Part shown: positions 22,541 to 35,343 of the stretch, piece by piece
Position numbering within the stretch: position 1 is the stretch's first letter
Layout: every line of letters begins with the position of its first letter
NCBI RefSeq assembly: GCF_014898055.3
Contig: NW_023601433.1
Coordinates: 48,541,876-48,605,875, forward strand
Direction: 5' to 3'
Source of the DNA: Talpa occidentalis
Taxonomy: Eukaryota > Chordata > Mammalia > Eulipotyphla > Talpidae
DNA: 64,000 nucleotides
Made by a program: the position numbers and the translations under genes
Notes under the pieces: model-generated
Databases searched by the model: none
What the model was told of the DNA's origin: nothing
What the model saw: only the letters and a program-made list of their open reading frames with translations

Positions 22541-23760
22541 TGTTGGTCTTCACCTTGCATTTACAATGGCAAGACACAACGCAAGCTCAGGGAGTAACAA
22601 CAGCACGGTTTATTAACAAAGGGTAAACTGGGGAAAAGGAAAGCATTTTATAGGCCACAAATGGCTAGCTGCACTGCCCCAGACAGTATCCATAGTATCT
22701 AGCAGCCTAAACCAAAATTTTCTCATGCAAGATGGTATTGTCCCCTTGATGAGAGCCTGGAATTTGGGGTATACTGATAAGTGGTGAACCATGACCCAAC
22801 TCATGGTGGAAGCTAGATATAGTCATAGTTGAGGCAGCACAACAGCAGCACAGCAGAAATCTAAAGGCTGGGCTGGACAGAACAGGGAGAACAGCACCAG
22901 GAGCTGATGCCAGATGTACTGGAGAGAGGGACATTGCTCAGGCAGTGGTCCTGGAAGATCAGAAATGTTGGACAGCTCTTAGAGATGGCTGGACACAGGT
23001 CAGCACCAGTCAGCAGGCAGCAATGTGAAGGGTCAGGCAACAATGTTCCAGCTCTTTAGGGACTAGGCACAGGTCCATGGTTCACAGATCTTAGAGATGC
23101 TGGGCACAGGACAATGGCAGACAGCTCTTTCAGAGGCAGTGATAGAGGATAAGCCTCTTCTGGAGGCACCAGGCACAGCTCTTTCAGACATGCTGGATGT
23201 AGGCATGTCTTCTAGGTGACTAGAAGAACCAGTCACCAGGCAATGTGAAAGCAAAGCCGGTGTTGGTCAGGTGGTATAGTTCCGAGTAGAGAGCAGATGC
23301 AAATGTCTCAAGGTCTCAATGAGTGAAGGTCTCAATGAATAAGTGTCTGCCGAGAGACTCCTGATCAATGAATGAAGCTGGTTACTGCCCCAGCATATAT
23401 TCCCTTCAGGGTGCCCACATCTCAAACTTGATTGGTCCATTTGCAAAACTGCAATGGCTTTAAAACTGGCCCAGTTCTAGTCTGGTTCAAATCTAACCAG
23501 CATGTCTCCAAACTGCCACAGATTTCCAAGCCCCAAACACAACTGGGGCATGAAAACCCACCCTGTACTGGCTTTGGCTATCTTGTGCTGGGATCACAGT
23601 AGGGGGTACACTAAGTTGTACCCCTGACCAGGAGCTGCGGTGGGGTTTTTCTTCTAATCCAATTACTGAGTCATTTGTGACCTTGGAGAAACAAATTCCT
23701 TTCATTTTTTTTCTCCATTTGCAATGGTGATAACCTGTCTAACCAACACCCTACCCAACA
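22541..23760 (-). mobile_element. Solo LTR, family C, about 1.2 kb, with internal degenerate repeats
   Basis: Inverted-type ends TGTTGGTC and ACCCAACA. On the minus strand a TATA-like GGGAATATATGCTGG (about 23388-23402) precedes TTAATAAACCGTG (about 22606-22618), the order expected of a minus-strand LTR. The middle (22960-23200) holds degenerate repeats around (A)CAGCTCTT and GAGATG.CTGG.CACAGG. Flanking bases (GGTT and GGTA) do not give a perfect duplication. No retroviral genes lie alongside. Confidence 0.75.
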
Positions 23761-24975
23761 AGGTAATTTATAAAAATTTATTAGACATCATATTTTTTCT
23801 ATTTCATGGAAATAAATGTTCTAAAACTGCAGCTAATATTTATTATTTTAAACAACATATAAACTAAACAACATATAACCACCACCTATTGGGGTGGTCA
23901 TTAATAAGTTAAACTTCCAAGAAGAATATTTTGAGCACACTCTGACTTATGAATCAACTACCACTTTTCTTTACAACCATGACATTTCTTATTTTCTTCT
24001 GAATTTACAAGTTCTTTATCAGCTTGGACCATTTCCTTTCTTCTGTTAAGGGAATTCACATGGTGAACTGTAACTTCCTTTATTTAAGATGCCTGAAAAG
24101 TCAGGCATGGTCTCACTGGTCCATTTCTAGAATGGGTGTATCTAATCAACAGTCAAAACTGGCATTATGTCTACAGGTTCTCTTTGGCATGGCAGTAGTT
24201 TATATTTCACAGACAGTTAACACCAAGCAATTGTTCATCACTTGTAAATCTAAATTTCATAGACTGCAAACTCCTGAGTCAGAAATACCCCGATGCATTT
24301 CAGAACTGGGTAGAGGCCCCAGCACATCCCCAGGATAGCCACGTATATAGTGGATGACCACTGAGTTTTAACTGCTAATTAAAGAAATGCAGAAACAGTT
24401 CCATAGAACTTTACAGTACTTTTTAGCTACAATTTGGTTTCCTTTATTCTGTTTGATTTGGCTCATCAATCTATGTGGGGACCCATTTATGTCAAATTTA
24501 ATATTTCAGGAGAATAAATTATGTTTCATATTAATATCATAGAACAAGATATAAAACTATTGGCGATTTTATAATTTGATGCTAATTCTACCATAATTTA
24601 TCTTTACCTCTAAAAATGCATTCATAATTTAAGTAGGTGATTCCGATCTTCTTTTTATTTTTTAACACATTCCATGGGGGATTTTTAGTTAATTCCCATA
24701 TGGACACACAAATGAGAAATGCTTTTTTTTTTCAGTAATTTTTTGAGGAGCTAGTCAAAAAAATTCATTGTGAATTTTTTTCACAATGGTTGAGTTATTT
24801 ATGGACCTGAAATATTAATTTCAACATAATGGACCTCAGAGTGATTTTTCTCATGACAGCACACCTGATTGAGGACAGGGAGAGTTCCAATATGGCAAGC
24901 CACAAGCACAAGTTAGAAACTAGGATTCAAGAGGAAAAGCCAAACAAAAAAGTTAAAGAAATTTTCCTGGTTTTG
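23761..24975. other. Unassigned AT-rich sequence
   Basis: No gene or repeat recognised. A short local repeat AACAACATATAA is present near 23850-23877. Confidence 0.4.
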
Positions 24976-25246
24976 GTCTTCCCTGGTGGCTCAAGGGGTT
25001 GAGACGCAACCTATGAAGCTGTCCACAGCCTCTGCAGCACGAGTTTCATCCCCCAGCCGGCCAGGGAGCTACCCACATGGCACAGCAGACCTCTCCTGTC
25101 TCGCCCGCTGCTCCCCTCAGCAGTGTTTTTCAGTCAATCTGCCTGTTCTGTCCCCCACTCTGTCTCTGGTGAATCCTCTCACCCCCACACCTCTGGCCTG
25201 TACCCCAGCTCTTATATGCATAAATAAATAAACCTTAAAAAAAAAA
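24976..25246 (+). mobile_element. tRNA-derived SINE, full length
   Basis: Head TCTTCCCTGGTGGCTCAAGG, Box-B region AGTTTCATCCCCCAGC, and an AAATAAATAAACCTTAAAA tail. The flanks TTCCTGGTTTT and TTCCTGTTTT look like a duplication with one base lost. Confidence 0.88.
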
Positions 25247-26622
25247 GTTCCTGTTTTCAATATGGAAACTCAAGAGCGAGGAGTGATTGGCTTCCAGTTT
25301 GTGAAAGACCTTGATATGCAGGCAACAGTGAGGAGATAGACTGATCTCCCTCAGGACAAATCAGTAGAAATAAGAGAAATAGCAAGCTGGGGCTTGCATT
25401 AGGCGCTAGGAAGAATTTTCTGACATTGAAGACTGTTTAGCAGTGAACTTTGTACCAAAGGAAGTTGGGCAATCTCCATTCTTGGCAGATTTAGAAATAA
25501 GATAGATTCTTATCTTCTTGAATCAAAGCTATGGGGAGAGAACTGAACCACCTTGAGAGACCCCTTTCAAGACTAAAAAGCTATACCGGCATAGTTGGGA
25601 AAAAATAGATTATGTAAAAATGAAGTGTTCTCAACTGACTTTTATATATTTCCTTTTTCTGTCAAAATGAGAATTTTTTTTCAGAGAGGATGTATATCCT
25701 GAGGAAATTATTCTTCTCTATTTGATTTTGATAAAAATAGTGCTAACCACATCTAGGTTTTTAGCAGAACCCACTGGCAGGGATGATGGAAGGCTCTGGC
25801 AGCGCCTGCAACAGTTCAATTATGAGTCTTCTAAGAGGTTTTTCTTTAAGGGAGATCTGAGAGGGCAGGTCCACTCTGCGTCACAATTCGCAAAAACCCT
25901 TAGGCCATCTGTCTGTGTAGGTCTTCAAAAGATAAAAGAAGGAAATTGGAGCATGCAGCAACCTGAGGGATTTGGCCACTGATTACCCATAGAGTTCTGA
26001 GTGCTGGGGAAATGCAAGAGAAGTTTTTCCAGGCTATTCTTGCTTACAGTTGGGGTGCTACTAAGAAAGTTGTACATGTTTCTTTTAAACTTCTGGATAA
26101 GAATTGCTAGAATTGTATTGCATCAACATAATCTGATTTTCACAAACACTGCTGTGGGCATCCAAAGATTTTTGTACCTACAAGAACATCGTCAAGGGAG
26201 GAACAATATAGAAATTTTAACTCCTCTGCAGACTTTTCTTCTCATGAAGATTAATCTTAGCCAGTATATATTTTGTCCCACTCTTGTTGTGCTATAGTTT
26301 AAATAAAATGGAGACTCACCTGCAAAAACTGATACAGCCATTACAATAAGAACAGGAATCCATTTTGTCTCTTATAAAATAGAGAGGTAATAATAACTTC
26401 AAGATTGTTTCTATAGTCCTTTCTGAGGGAAGCTGAAGCAAATGCCCTTAGGGAGTGATTATTATCTATTCTCTCTTGGTTGTTGTTTAGGGTACAATAT
26501 GTAGTCCTCTCCTGACAGCTGGGAAATTATGTTGTGGCAGGAAGGACATCTTTCTGCCTGTCTTCAAAGACTTTTCCCAAGGGATTGCAAACTGAGGCTG
26601 TGTTGATAAAATACACACAGAG

Positions 26623-26668
<46 letters not shown>

Positions 26669-27300
26669 GACCTCTAACAAATTCTTATCATTTGGTTAGA
26701 GCGAAGAGAAAAAACTAAATTTAGAAATAAACAGAAAAGAAAATTGAACATTCAACTTGCATACAGATAGTTTCTGCTTAACTACTGAGTATACTAAATT
26801 ATGGCAATTTCTACATTACCATTTCAGCTTCAAGTGGAAATCGGCACTTTGTAAATTGGGATACCTTTCTGCAAATAAATCAGTTGAACTTCTGAGAAAG
26901 TGTACTTGCACACTCATTAGAAACTTCAATATAATGGATGGTGTTTTACCTAAAACTGGATCGATGACACTTTCAAGAGAATTAGACATAATACTGCCTT
27001 TCTTGGCTCTCCCAATGCACAAATGTTGTTTCAAATGTCTTCTCACCTCTCTCTACTAATGATCTTCACTCTTGTATTTATGTGCTTACTAGGAAATACA
27101 AACCATTTCAAGGTTCCACCCCTAAAGCCTCCTATATTTCAGATGGCTTTGAAGTTTTACTCTAATTATTCTTTATGCAGGAACATAACATCTAGTGTCT
27201 GTGACTGGAACACTCTGTGAACAGACCAGGCTTTAGGAATGAGTGCAATAGAATAGATACTTACTCTTTATGGACAAATCAGTTCCTCTGACATGTTGTT
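25247..27300. other. Unassigned sequence with a CT microsatellite
   Basis: About 2 kb with no recognised gene. Open frames at 25722-25982, 26001-26297 and 26757-27059 show no known domain and lie in AT-rich sequence. Confidence 0.45.
26626..26664. repeat. (CT)n microsatellite
   Basis: About 19 uninterrupted CT units. Confidence 0.97.
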
Positions 27301-27309
27301 CCCCTTTAT

Positions 27310-27860
27310 GAAACTGTATGAAATCTAGGGGTACCAGGGACCCCAGATTGTTAAAAGCAAAAGCCATTTTGCCCATTCTAAGGGTCTGGCCATCAGCACA
27401 CAAAGACAGAGTGACCTTGAGTGTGCTCAAATATCTTTAAATGGGGTGAAAATAAAAGAGAGAGAGAGAGAAGAAAGGATTTCAAATAGTAGACTTTTGA
27501 TCAAATTCCAAAATCACCCATTCCCTTATGGGCAAATGCCCAGTCAATCATGCTGGGCACAGGTAAGTGGTTGAGAGCTGAAAGCTTGCCGGGATGCAAG
27601 GCATTTCCCAGTGGGAATCAATAAGAAAGGGGTTAGGCAGATCCCAGAGAGCTGGTACAGAAGGAGAGTCCCCAAATTTACCATGAGCCATCCAAGCTGG
27701 ATAATCCACTATGAAATCAAGATGACATCTGCCATTGTCCTGCATACTTGCTAAAGCACTAAAGTGCTTTTCCACATCTCTATTCCATATCTCTTTCCCC
27801 TTTGCTCCATCTCATTTTATATATACATACTTTGCTTCTTCTCCTTTCCGGCTATCTCCC
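27310..27860. repeat. Dispersed repeat, family E, copy 1 (possible LTR)
   Basis: It aligns with 29555-30150. Shared landmarks: GGCAAATGCCCAGTCAATCATG, GAAAGCTTGCCG, GGGTTAGGCAGATCCCAGAGAGCTG and CATCTGCCATTGTCCTG. A GA-rich run lies at 27457-27470. No target duplication or TATA/poly-A order was established, so the LTR identity is a guess. Confidence 0.5.
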
Positions 27861-28059
27861 ATTCAGGAAATCTGGTTCATAGTGCCCTGAAAGTTATAAT
27901 CCAAGGCATCTGAGATGTAGGTATCATAGAAATGGGTGGGGAAGATGGCACCCATTCCCACAGCCTTGGTAATGCTCCTATGACATTTTTTTCCTCTGAG
28001 ACCCTGGGTACTGGAGGAAAGTGGGTAGGCATTTACCCTGGTACACTTGTGTTTGAATG

Positions 28060-28185
28060 AACCTATCATCTCTGACCTGTATAACTTCAAGCAACTTGTT
28101 TACCCTCTCTGAGTCTCAGATTCCTTATCTGTAAGATGAATATTCTAGTCTCTTCCTTATAAGGTTACTATTGTTGTCCATTGGT
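28060..28185 (+). repeat. MIR relic fragment
   Basis: CTGACCTGTATAACTTCAAGCAACTTGTTTACCCTCTCTGAGTCTCAGATTCCTTATCTGTAAGATGAA is the conserved core of MIR. Confidence 0.75.
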
Positions 28186-28273
28186 CCATTGGAAAGGATG
28201 TGTCTCAACTCCAAGCTTGTATAAACACGCCTAAAATAAAAATGGAAAGAAGACACACAAGAATACATAGGAA

Positions 28274-28539
28274 GGGCCTCCCCGGTGGCGTGGCAGTTGA
28301 GCGCTGGGTTGCGAAGCTGCCTGCAGCCTCTGCAGTGCCGGTTTGATCCCCAGCTGCTCCCTGGCCACCCACATGGCGCGCAGACCTCTCCTGCCGCCCG
28401 CTGCTCCCCTCAGCAGTGTGCTTCGGTCCTTCTGCTTGCTCTGCTCCCCGCTCTGGCTCTGGTGAATTCTCTCACCCTCCCGCACTTCTGACTGTACCCA
28501 GTGCTTATATAAATAAATAAATAAATCTAAAAAAAAAAA
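28274..28539 (+). mobile_element. tRNA-derived SINE, full length, younger subfamily
   Basis: Begins GGGCCTCCCCGGTGGCG and ends TAAATAAATAAATAAATCT(A)n. Flanks GAATACATAGGA (28261-28272) and GAATACAAAGGA (28540-28551). Its 3' part reads CTGACTGTACCCAGTGCTTATATAAA, the variant shared with 34955, 37269, 48251 and 49442. Confidence 0.92.
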
Positions 28540-28551
28540 GAATACAAAGGA

Positions 28552-29550
28552 AAAGACAGATCCTAACATTAATATAATAGATTGCCTAAAAACTTGAAAG
28601 TTAGTCTATTTCTCCATCTACCTTCCTTACCTCTTTCTCTATCTTCTGAATCTTCTGCATGGGTTCCACTATGCAAAAACTGATTTTAACCTCTGATACT
28701 TGTAACTCTCATTAAAGTGATTCAACTGTTCTGCTTTTTTTTCCCAAAGAATTCAGAATGATAGTGATGACATGGTCTCCTAAACTGTTGCTACATTTAG
28801 TGCCTTTCTTATTTTCTTAAAAAAAAAAACAACCTTCTGTCCTGATCAACTAGAATGTTGTTGTGAACTTCCTGGACAGTGTTCCCAGAAGTGAAGTACA
28901 TTAATAGACACTGCCTCCTCTGAACCTTCCTGGGAGTTTTAGAAACCTTCCTGATCCATGACAATGAGTTTTAAGTGTCCTACTTCCCATTTCCAAATGA
29001 CAGGAATTTGGACTTACCAAATTTACAGTAAAACTGTTCTTTGCCTTCCAACTACAATTCTTCATATACTATTTGATAATTGAGATTTTTTTAAGCCCTG
29101 TATTTCTACCAAATATCTCTCATTGAATAAATTGTTCATTAAAACTAAACCTTTATTCAAGGACTCTACTAAAAGTGTGTTGATAAGCGTCTAAAGTAAT
29201 TGGTATATTTATTGAACATATACGTCACAGTAGACATGGTTCTATGACTCACTCTCATTTTCTTCCTAAACAAAGCTGTCACATACCAGTTTCTAGGCTT
29301 TGTCTTCATCAGGTTGTCATAGTGATGGGCAAACAGCCTGACATTTATCTCATCTATGACCCAGATCCAGGCTGCTTTTTCAATCTCTTCACTATATAAC
29401 CTATAGGGTCCACCTGGAAACCTCAAAAAGTGTCTGTACTCCCATCCTTACCTCTTATATGAATCCTAAGTTCAGCCCAAGTTAACACAAACTTCCTTCC
29501 TTTGTCCTTGTGACAATCCCCACTATTGTCCCCACAATCACTCAAGTTTG
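28552..29550. other. Unassigned sequence
   Basis: No gene or repeat recognised. The open frame at 29169-29426 (minus, 85 codons) shows no known domain. Confidence 0.4.
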
Positions 29551-29554
29551 TAAC

Positions 29555-30150
29555 ATGGTCAGGTTAGCACATTGATGGGGATCCAGAACACCCCAAATTT
29601 AAGGGGTGCATTCTCTGAAAGGAATTTGGCCATCCACATGCACAAAGGCAAAGGAAACAGCATCTCCAATAGTGTGAAAGATTTTTAATAGAAGTAGCTT
29701 GCATAGAGCAATAAGAGAAGAAAATATGTTCTCTATAAAATTCTGAAAATTATCCATTCCATCATGAGCAAATGCCCAGCCAAACATGTTTGACCTGAAG
29801 TGATGCTACTAAGGCTTGAAAGCTTGCCGCAAGTCTAAGTTTCCTTCTGACAAGGAACCACAAGAAGTGGTTAGGCAAGTCCCAGACAGCTGAGACAGGA
29901 GAGAAAGAAAATATACCACGATTAGATAACAGCTGCCATTGTCTTAGTCAAGGACTGGTAGCAGCCTCCCAACATCATTCACCCATGTGTCTCTTTTCCA
30001 AGTCTCTTCTCCAAGCAGCTCTATCTGTGTCTCCTTCCGTGTGTCTCCCCCAAGTATCTTGTCTCCTTCCAGCAGCACCAGAGTGCAAACCGGAGGCAGA
30101 AAAACAAGCAAACTGAACTTGCATGTGTTCCGTAATAAACCAAGCATGGC
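29555..30150. repeat. Dispersed repeat, family E, copy 2 (possible LTR)
   Basis: It aligns with 27310-27860 through GAGCAAATGCCCAGCCAAACATG, GAAAGCTTGCCGC, GTGGTTAGGCAAGTCCCAGACAGCTG and CAGCTGCCATTGTC. The right part (29940-30150) is rich in TCTCC and has GTAATAAACC near 30131. Confidence 0.5.
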
Positions 30151-30255
30151 CGCTTAATTCCTCCCCTAATTCTCCTAATCCCCATTAAGGAAGGCAACTT
30201 CAAGACATGCTAGAGTTGTACTTCTCCACGCATTAGGTCTCTTTGGCATGGAGAT

Positions 30256-30272
30256 GGGGCGGGGAGGGGGGG
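30256..30272 (+). other. G-rich tract, possible quadruplex
   Basis: G runs of 4, 4 and 7 separated by single C and A; the 7-G run can supply two tetrad columns. Sequence pattern only. Confidence 0.5.
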
Positions 30273-33200
30273 AAGTCTATAAAGTGATCAGGATGAAGTT
30301 CATTCAGAATGTCATTCACTGGCTCAGAGTTTGCTCCTTATTGTTCTGTAATGGTCAGAGGACTCTAAAATCGAGAAGACTGAAAGAATTAACTCAATAT
30401 ACAGAATGGGATACTATAAAAAGAAAAATTAACATCTGCATCAACAGCTGCCATGTATATAGTGATGCCGGCACTGAGCTAATAGAGCTTGAGCAATCTT
30501 CATATCAAAATCAGAGAAGTCTGAGACTCGAGAATTAGGAAAACAAAGATGCAAGAACAAAATACTAAGGGCCAGTAACACAATCTAGAGCTATATTAAA
30601 TTTTGATCAATGAGAGACAGCTAACGCAAGCCATAATGAAGAACTGCTAGTTACAAAAGAATGCAATTTGAACATTACATATGCAGTCAGTCATGTATTT
30701 CTATATAATTTAACCAGATAAATGCTTGGATAATCTCAGTAAACTAATTTTCCAAATTGCTAAGTGAAAAAAAACCATTGAATTCAAAACATCCTGGATA
30801 GTAAAACTTATCTAGCTGTCCAGGTGCAGAGGTGTTGATTTGAATACCTGGCTCCAGGGCATCCCGGCAAATGATGGCTCTTACCTTCCCCTACTATTTC
30901 CACTGCTATGTGAACCCATCAAATATTGAGGCACAACTAACACAATTAAAAGGAAGTAAAAGAAACAGTCTCTCATCCTTCTGTGGAAAACAGCAACAAC
31001 TCAAGTGCTTATTAGGTGTCAAAGTGGAAGCTTTTTAGACCCTGAAATTAAGATTCACTGGGATTAGTTTGAGGACTGAAAAATTACTGGAGATGGTCTC
31101 CACATTTTCTCCTGAAGACCTTTTAGAAACCTCAGCAGCTATGGGAGAGAGTTTCCTCCCCATCCAGTATGTATTTCTTGGTTTCAGTCGGATGCTGAGA
31201 GAAAAGCAAAGATGAATGGACTCTGCTCCTTGCCCTCACAGTGCTTACCATCCTGCCAGTGAAGCAAAACCACATTGACCTTCACAAACAGGTGCCATAT
31301 ACTGCAGCATCTGATTAAGGACCAACTGAGTGGGTGATCAATCAGTGGCCTGTAAGGTTGTTAATCTGCAAGCTGGCCTGTCAGCTACAGCTCAGTGCAC
31401 AGTGACATGAGTCAGGATTCAGGGAGACTGGGGCTAAAAATGACTTGAGGCGTTTAGATGTGTGTAATCACCTCAGAAAAGCAACTGCGACTGGGAGGGG
31501 TTTAAAGCAAGGAGGGGGCGCTTCCTCTTGCTTCCCACCTCCCACCCACTTAATGTACACTCACACCTCTTTGTTGGGAAGGATCTTCACGTCTAGTTCC
31601 ATCCCCCACCTCATTAGAGGGAAGAAGTGTATTTAAGTTCTTTTTTTCTTTTTCTCAGGATATTTCAGTTCTGCTTTTTGGCATATCTATCTGAAGCTCG
31701 TTTAACATGATTTAAAATATTTTACCTTACCTCTTTTTTCATTTGGTTCTTTAAAGTTTCTCTTCCCCACTTGTGTTTTATTATCACCTCTGCATTCTAA
31801 TCATGTTCCCAGCTGCAAATATCATCACACAACCTTGTTTTAGCAATAGGCTTCTTTTTCTTTTATCCTCTAATTAGAATTTACCTTCAAAACATTCCAA
31901 GACTCCTTCCTGCAGACACCCCATTTTATTACCAGTCTTCCCTATGATTCACATCATCTCATGTTCAAACTTTCTCTCTTCAGGAAACCAAACACTAGCT
32001 TTTTCTTTAAGTTTCTTTTAGTTACTTATTTCTTGGACCTGTAGTAGAACCTGAAATTAACCATAAAATGCAGTTTCAGTAGTAGGAAAAAAAAGAAAAA
32101 AAGAAAGCTAATTCCCACAGAATAAAATAAAAAATGTTCACCTTGATCCAGCCATGTACTAGACATTTATGAAGGGTGGATGAAAGCTGAAAGAACAAAT
32201 TTCCTGCTTAAAAAAAAAACACACACCAAAAACACTACAGTTGGTTATAATATTGTCATGTATTTTTTTCCAAAATAAAAGATTAAAAACAGAAATTTTT
32301 CTGTTCCAATTCTTAATAAAAGTGTCCAGATGGCAAAAACACAAAAGACTAGCCACACACACACACACACATACACACCCCACACAAGTACGAACATGCC
32401 AGCCCATGATTCAGTGAGAGGCCACAGATGACTGTTTCCAGCTAGAGGCCATCTGAGAAACAAGGAGGAACTTGTCCTTTGCCAGGACCCACAACTACCT
32501 TCCAGAAGTAGTGATTGCCTGGATGAGTGTAGGGGAAACAAAGAGTGAGTTGATCCTTTTTTGTTGTTCTTTGTAAGTTTCTCCACCATTGAGAAAACAG
32601 GCCAGGAACCTAATCTAAGTAGGCAACTATTGCATTTAGAATGAAGATTCAGAATGGCAGGGAGAAAGGATGAGTTTACAAAGCGAGTTCTGAGAGATTC
32701 CTCAACATGGGGAATGGTTGAACCTAATTACCAGCAAATCTGCAGCTGTGCTTACCCAGAACTGGGACATGTTCTCATCCATTGAGATTCCATAGTCTAT
32801 TATCAGGACACCTGAAACTGGGACACAAAAATAATCAGCAGGTTTACATTCTTTAACCATGATAAACAATTTCCCATTAATAATTGTTAAATTCAGAAGT
32901 AAAATAGACTAATCAAAAGTGTGTAAGTCATAGAAAGAAATTAATATGTATTCTCAAGAGAGGAAAGAGCCAGATTAGAGTGAAATTACTTATGTTGAAC
33001 AGTGATGCTCAATTCCCTTCATCATGGAAAATCTCCTGAATCAAATTTTAGGGTTTCCATATACAATGGTATCACATATCTTTTATAACCACACTCAGCC
33101 AAACTCTGCCTGTATCACAGAATCAGTATACTATGCCAGTCTCCCAGAAACCTGCAGTCAGCTGTTCAGATTCTGTTTCTTGACCATCATAGAGAAGCAT

Positions 33201-33654
33201 CATAGAGCATCATAGAGAAGATCAAAGACCCTTACACAAAGTGGCTGTCTGATAAACTATTAGGAATGACTAGATTTTTCAAAAACATAAACTAGTCATT
33301 ATTTGCTTTTGTCCCTCATTGTCTGTATTCTGTTTCAGTGTGCTGAGGCTTCTAGTGAACACAATTGCTCCACTAAAATCTATGAAACTATGAGATAAAA
33401 CTCCAAAAATGTGTTCTTAGCTCAGCACCCAGTCAGGCATGGTCTCAGTTCTTGCAGAGGAATACAGGGCAACACTGGGTTTAGACATAAAGGATCACAA
33501 GAATGACCACCATACAAGGGCTGAAAGAAGATCCAGCCTCAGAAGCAGAGCTGGTAGGCACAGGGCTCAGCAACAATTTAGGTATAGACAAGCAACTGAT
33601 AACAAGATATATGGCAAAGAAATGGTGTTCTGAGAACGAAAAAAGCTCGGAGTG
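30273..33654. other. Unassigned, mostly unique sequence
   Basis: About 3.4 kb with no recognised gene. Contains a CA repeat (32353-32378) and pyrimidine-rich stretches at 31650-31990. Confidence 0.45.
32353..32378. repeat. (CA)n microsatellite, interrupted
   Basis: About 10 CA units followed by ATACACACCCCACACA. Confidence 0.9.
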
Positions 33655-34560
33655 AAAATTTCCATGTCTTAATGTCAGCCACAGACTGGGACAAAAATAT
33701 CTACAAAATGTATCCAATAAAAGACTTGTATTTGGAATATAGAAAGAGTTATTATAGTTAAATAAGAAGAAAAACAACGCATTTTGAAAAAGAAGATATA
33801 CAGATGGCATTTAGGTATATGAAAAGATAGTTATTAGTCATCAGGGAAATGCAAATTAAAACCGCAATGAGATACCAATAGCAGCCACTGGAAAGAGTAA
33901 AATTAAAAAGACTAACCACCAAAGCGTGGACAAAAATGTGGAGAAACTGAAACTTTCATACAATGTTGATTGGGATGTAAAATGGCAAAACCACTTTGTA
34001 AAACAGTTTCAGCAGTTTATACATAGTTTAAGGGACATTTACCCAACCATAACCTACTCATTCGACTCCTAGGTAGAAAATTATAAACATAATCACACAG
34101 AATTGTAGACCAAGGCTTGTAGTAATTTTTCTTCTCTCAAACTAGAAACATTTCAAATGTCCATCAATAGGTCAATAGATAAACAATTACAGCATATTAA
34201 TAATACAATGGTGTATTATACAACAATAAGTGTTAACTATTGATACATGTGAAAATGAGGATGAATCACAAAATAATTTTGTTGAGTAAAAGAAAGCAGA
34301 CAAAAAAGAGTAATATTTTATGATTCACTTGTATAAATTTCTAGAAACTGCAAATTTAGTTAGAGTAATATATAGCAGATCAGAGGTTGCCTGAAGTTGG
34401 GCAACCAGGAAACTTTTGGGAGTGATGACAGTTTCCCTTAACTTGACCATGATAACAGATTCATTCAGATAAACATATGTCAAATTTATCAAATTTTACA
34501 CTTTACACATGTCCAATTTGTTGTGTTTCAATTGTACATCACTATAACATTTTTAAAAAG
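33655..34560 (+). mobile_element. Old LINE-1 3' end (ORF2 end and 3'-UTR)
   Basis: Consensus-like L1M blocks in forward order: AAGAAGATATACAGATGGCA, CATCAGGGAAATGCAAATTAAAACCGCAATGAGATACC, GGAGAAACTGAAACTTTCATACAATGTTGATTGGGATGTAAAATGG, AACATTTCAAATGTCCATCAATAGG, GAGTAAAAGAAAGCAGACAAAAAAGAGT, CAGATCAGAGGTTGCCTG, ending CAATTGTACATCACTATAACATTTTTAAAAAG. Heavily 5'-truncated. Confidence 0.9.
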
Positions 34561-34663
34561 AAATGACCATGTCTTCAGACTCTCCATTATAAAATCACAA
34601 GACCTAAAGTTCTACATTAATTTTAAAGTTCCAGTGTAAACCTAAGTGAAGTGTGAAATCATA

Positions 34664-34666
<3 letters not shown>

Positions 34667-34694
<28 letters not shown>
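34667..34694. repeat. (CA)n microsatellite
   Basis: Fourteen CA units. Confidence 0.96.
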
Positions 34695-34699
<5 letters not shown>

Positions 34700-34954
34700 C
34701 ATTAACCCTCTGCACAGAAGCGAATAGGAATATACCTGAATTCATTTATGTTTAAAGGAAGAGTCAGATGGAGACAACAAATTGATTGAAGACAATCTGG
34801 GCAAATGTCCAGAAATATGAACACCTGTGTTAAAACCCCAATCACACCATTACTAGCTGAGGGGGTCTTAGGAATTATGACAACATCTGTGAGCCTAAAT
34901 AATTATTTTTTAGTCATCAATTTTTTATTAATAATTTTTTTTACATCATTGTTC

Positions 34955-35227
34955 TTTTTTTTTTTTTAAAGATTTATTTATTTATTTATACAAGCACTGG
35001 GTACAGTCAGAAGTGCGGGAGGGTGAGAGAATTCACCAGAGCCAGAGCGGGGAACAGAACAGGCAGATGGACTGAAATAGACTGCTAAAGAGAGCAGCGG
35101 GCGCAGCAGGAGAGGTCTGCGCGCCATGTGGGACCCTCGCCCGTGGCCGGGGATAGAACCGGTGCTGCAGAGGCTGCGGGCAGCTTCACAGCCCAGCGCT
35201 CAACCGCTGCGCCACCAGGGGAGGCCC
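34955..35227 (-). mobile_element. tRNA-derived SINE, full length, younger subfamily
   Basis: Poly-T/AAAGATTTATTTATTTATTTATACAAGCACTGGGTACAGTCAGAAGTGCGGG at left, GCGCCACCAGGGGAGGCC at right. Exact duplication CATCATTGTTC (34944-34954 and 35228-35238). Confidence 0.95.
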
Positions 35228-35343
35228 CATCATTGTTCATTTTTAAACAATATTTGCTTCCCCCACCCCCTCAGGTGTAGTCCCCATAGAATTTTCTCAC
35301 CCTAAATAATTTTTATAAAATGTAATATTAAAAAGTAATACTA

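Noticed and set aside
28274..28539. Possible tRNA genes at the GGTTCGATCCC-type boxes of this and the other SINEs
   Set aside because: They are heads of tRNA-derived SINEs with duplications on both sides; no cloverleaf with a proper acceptor stem and 3' end is kept.
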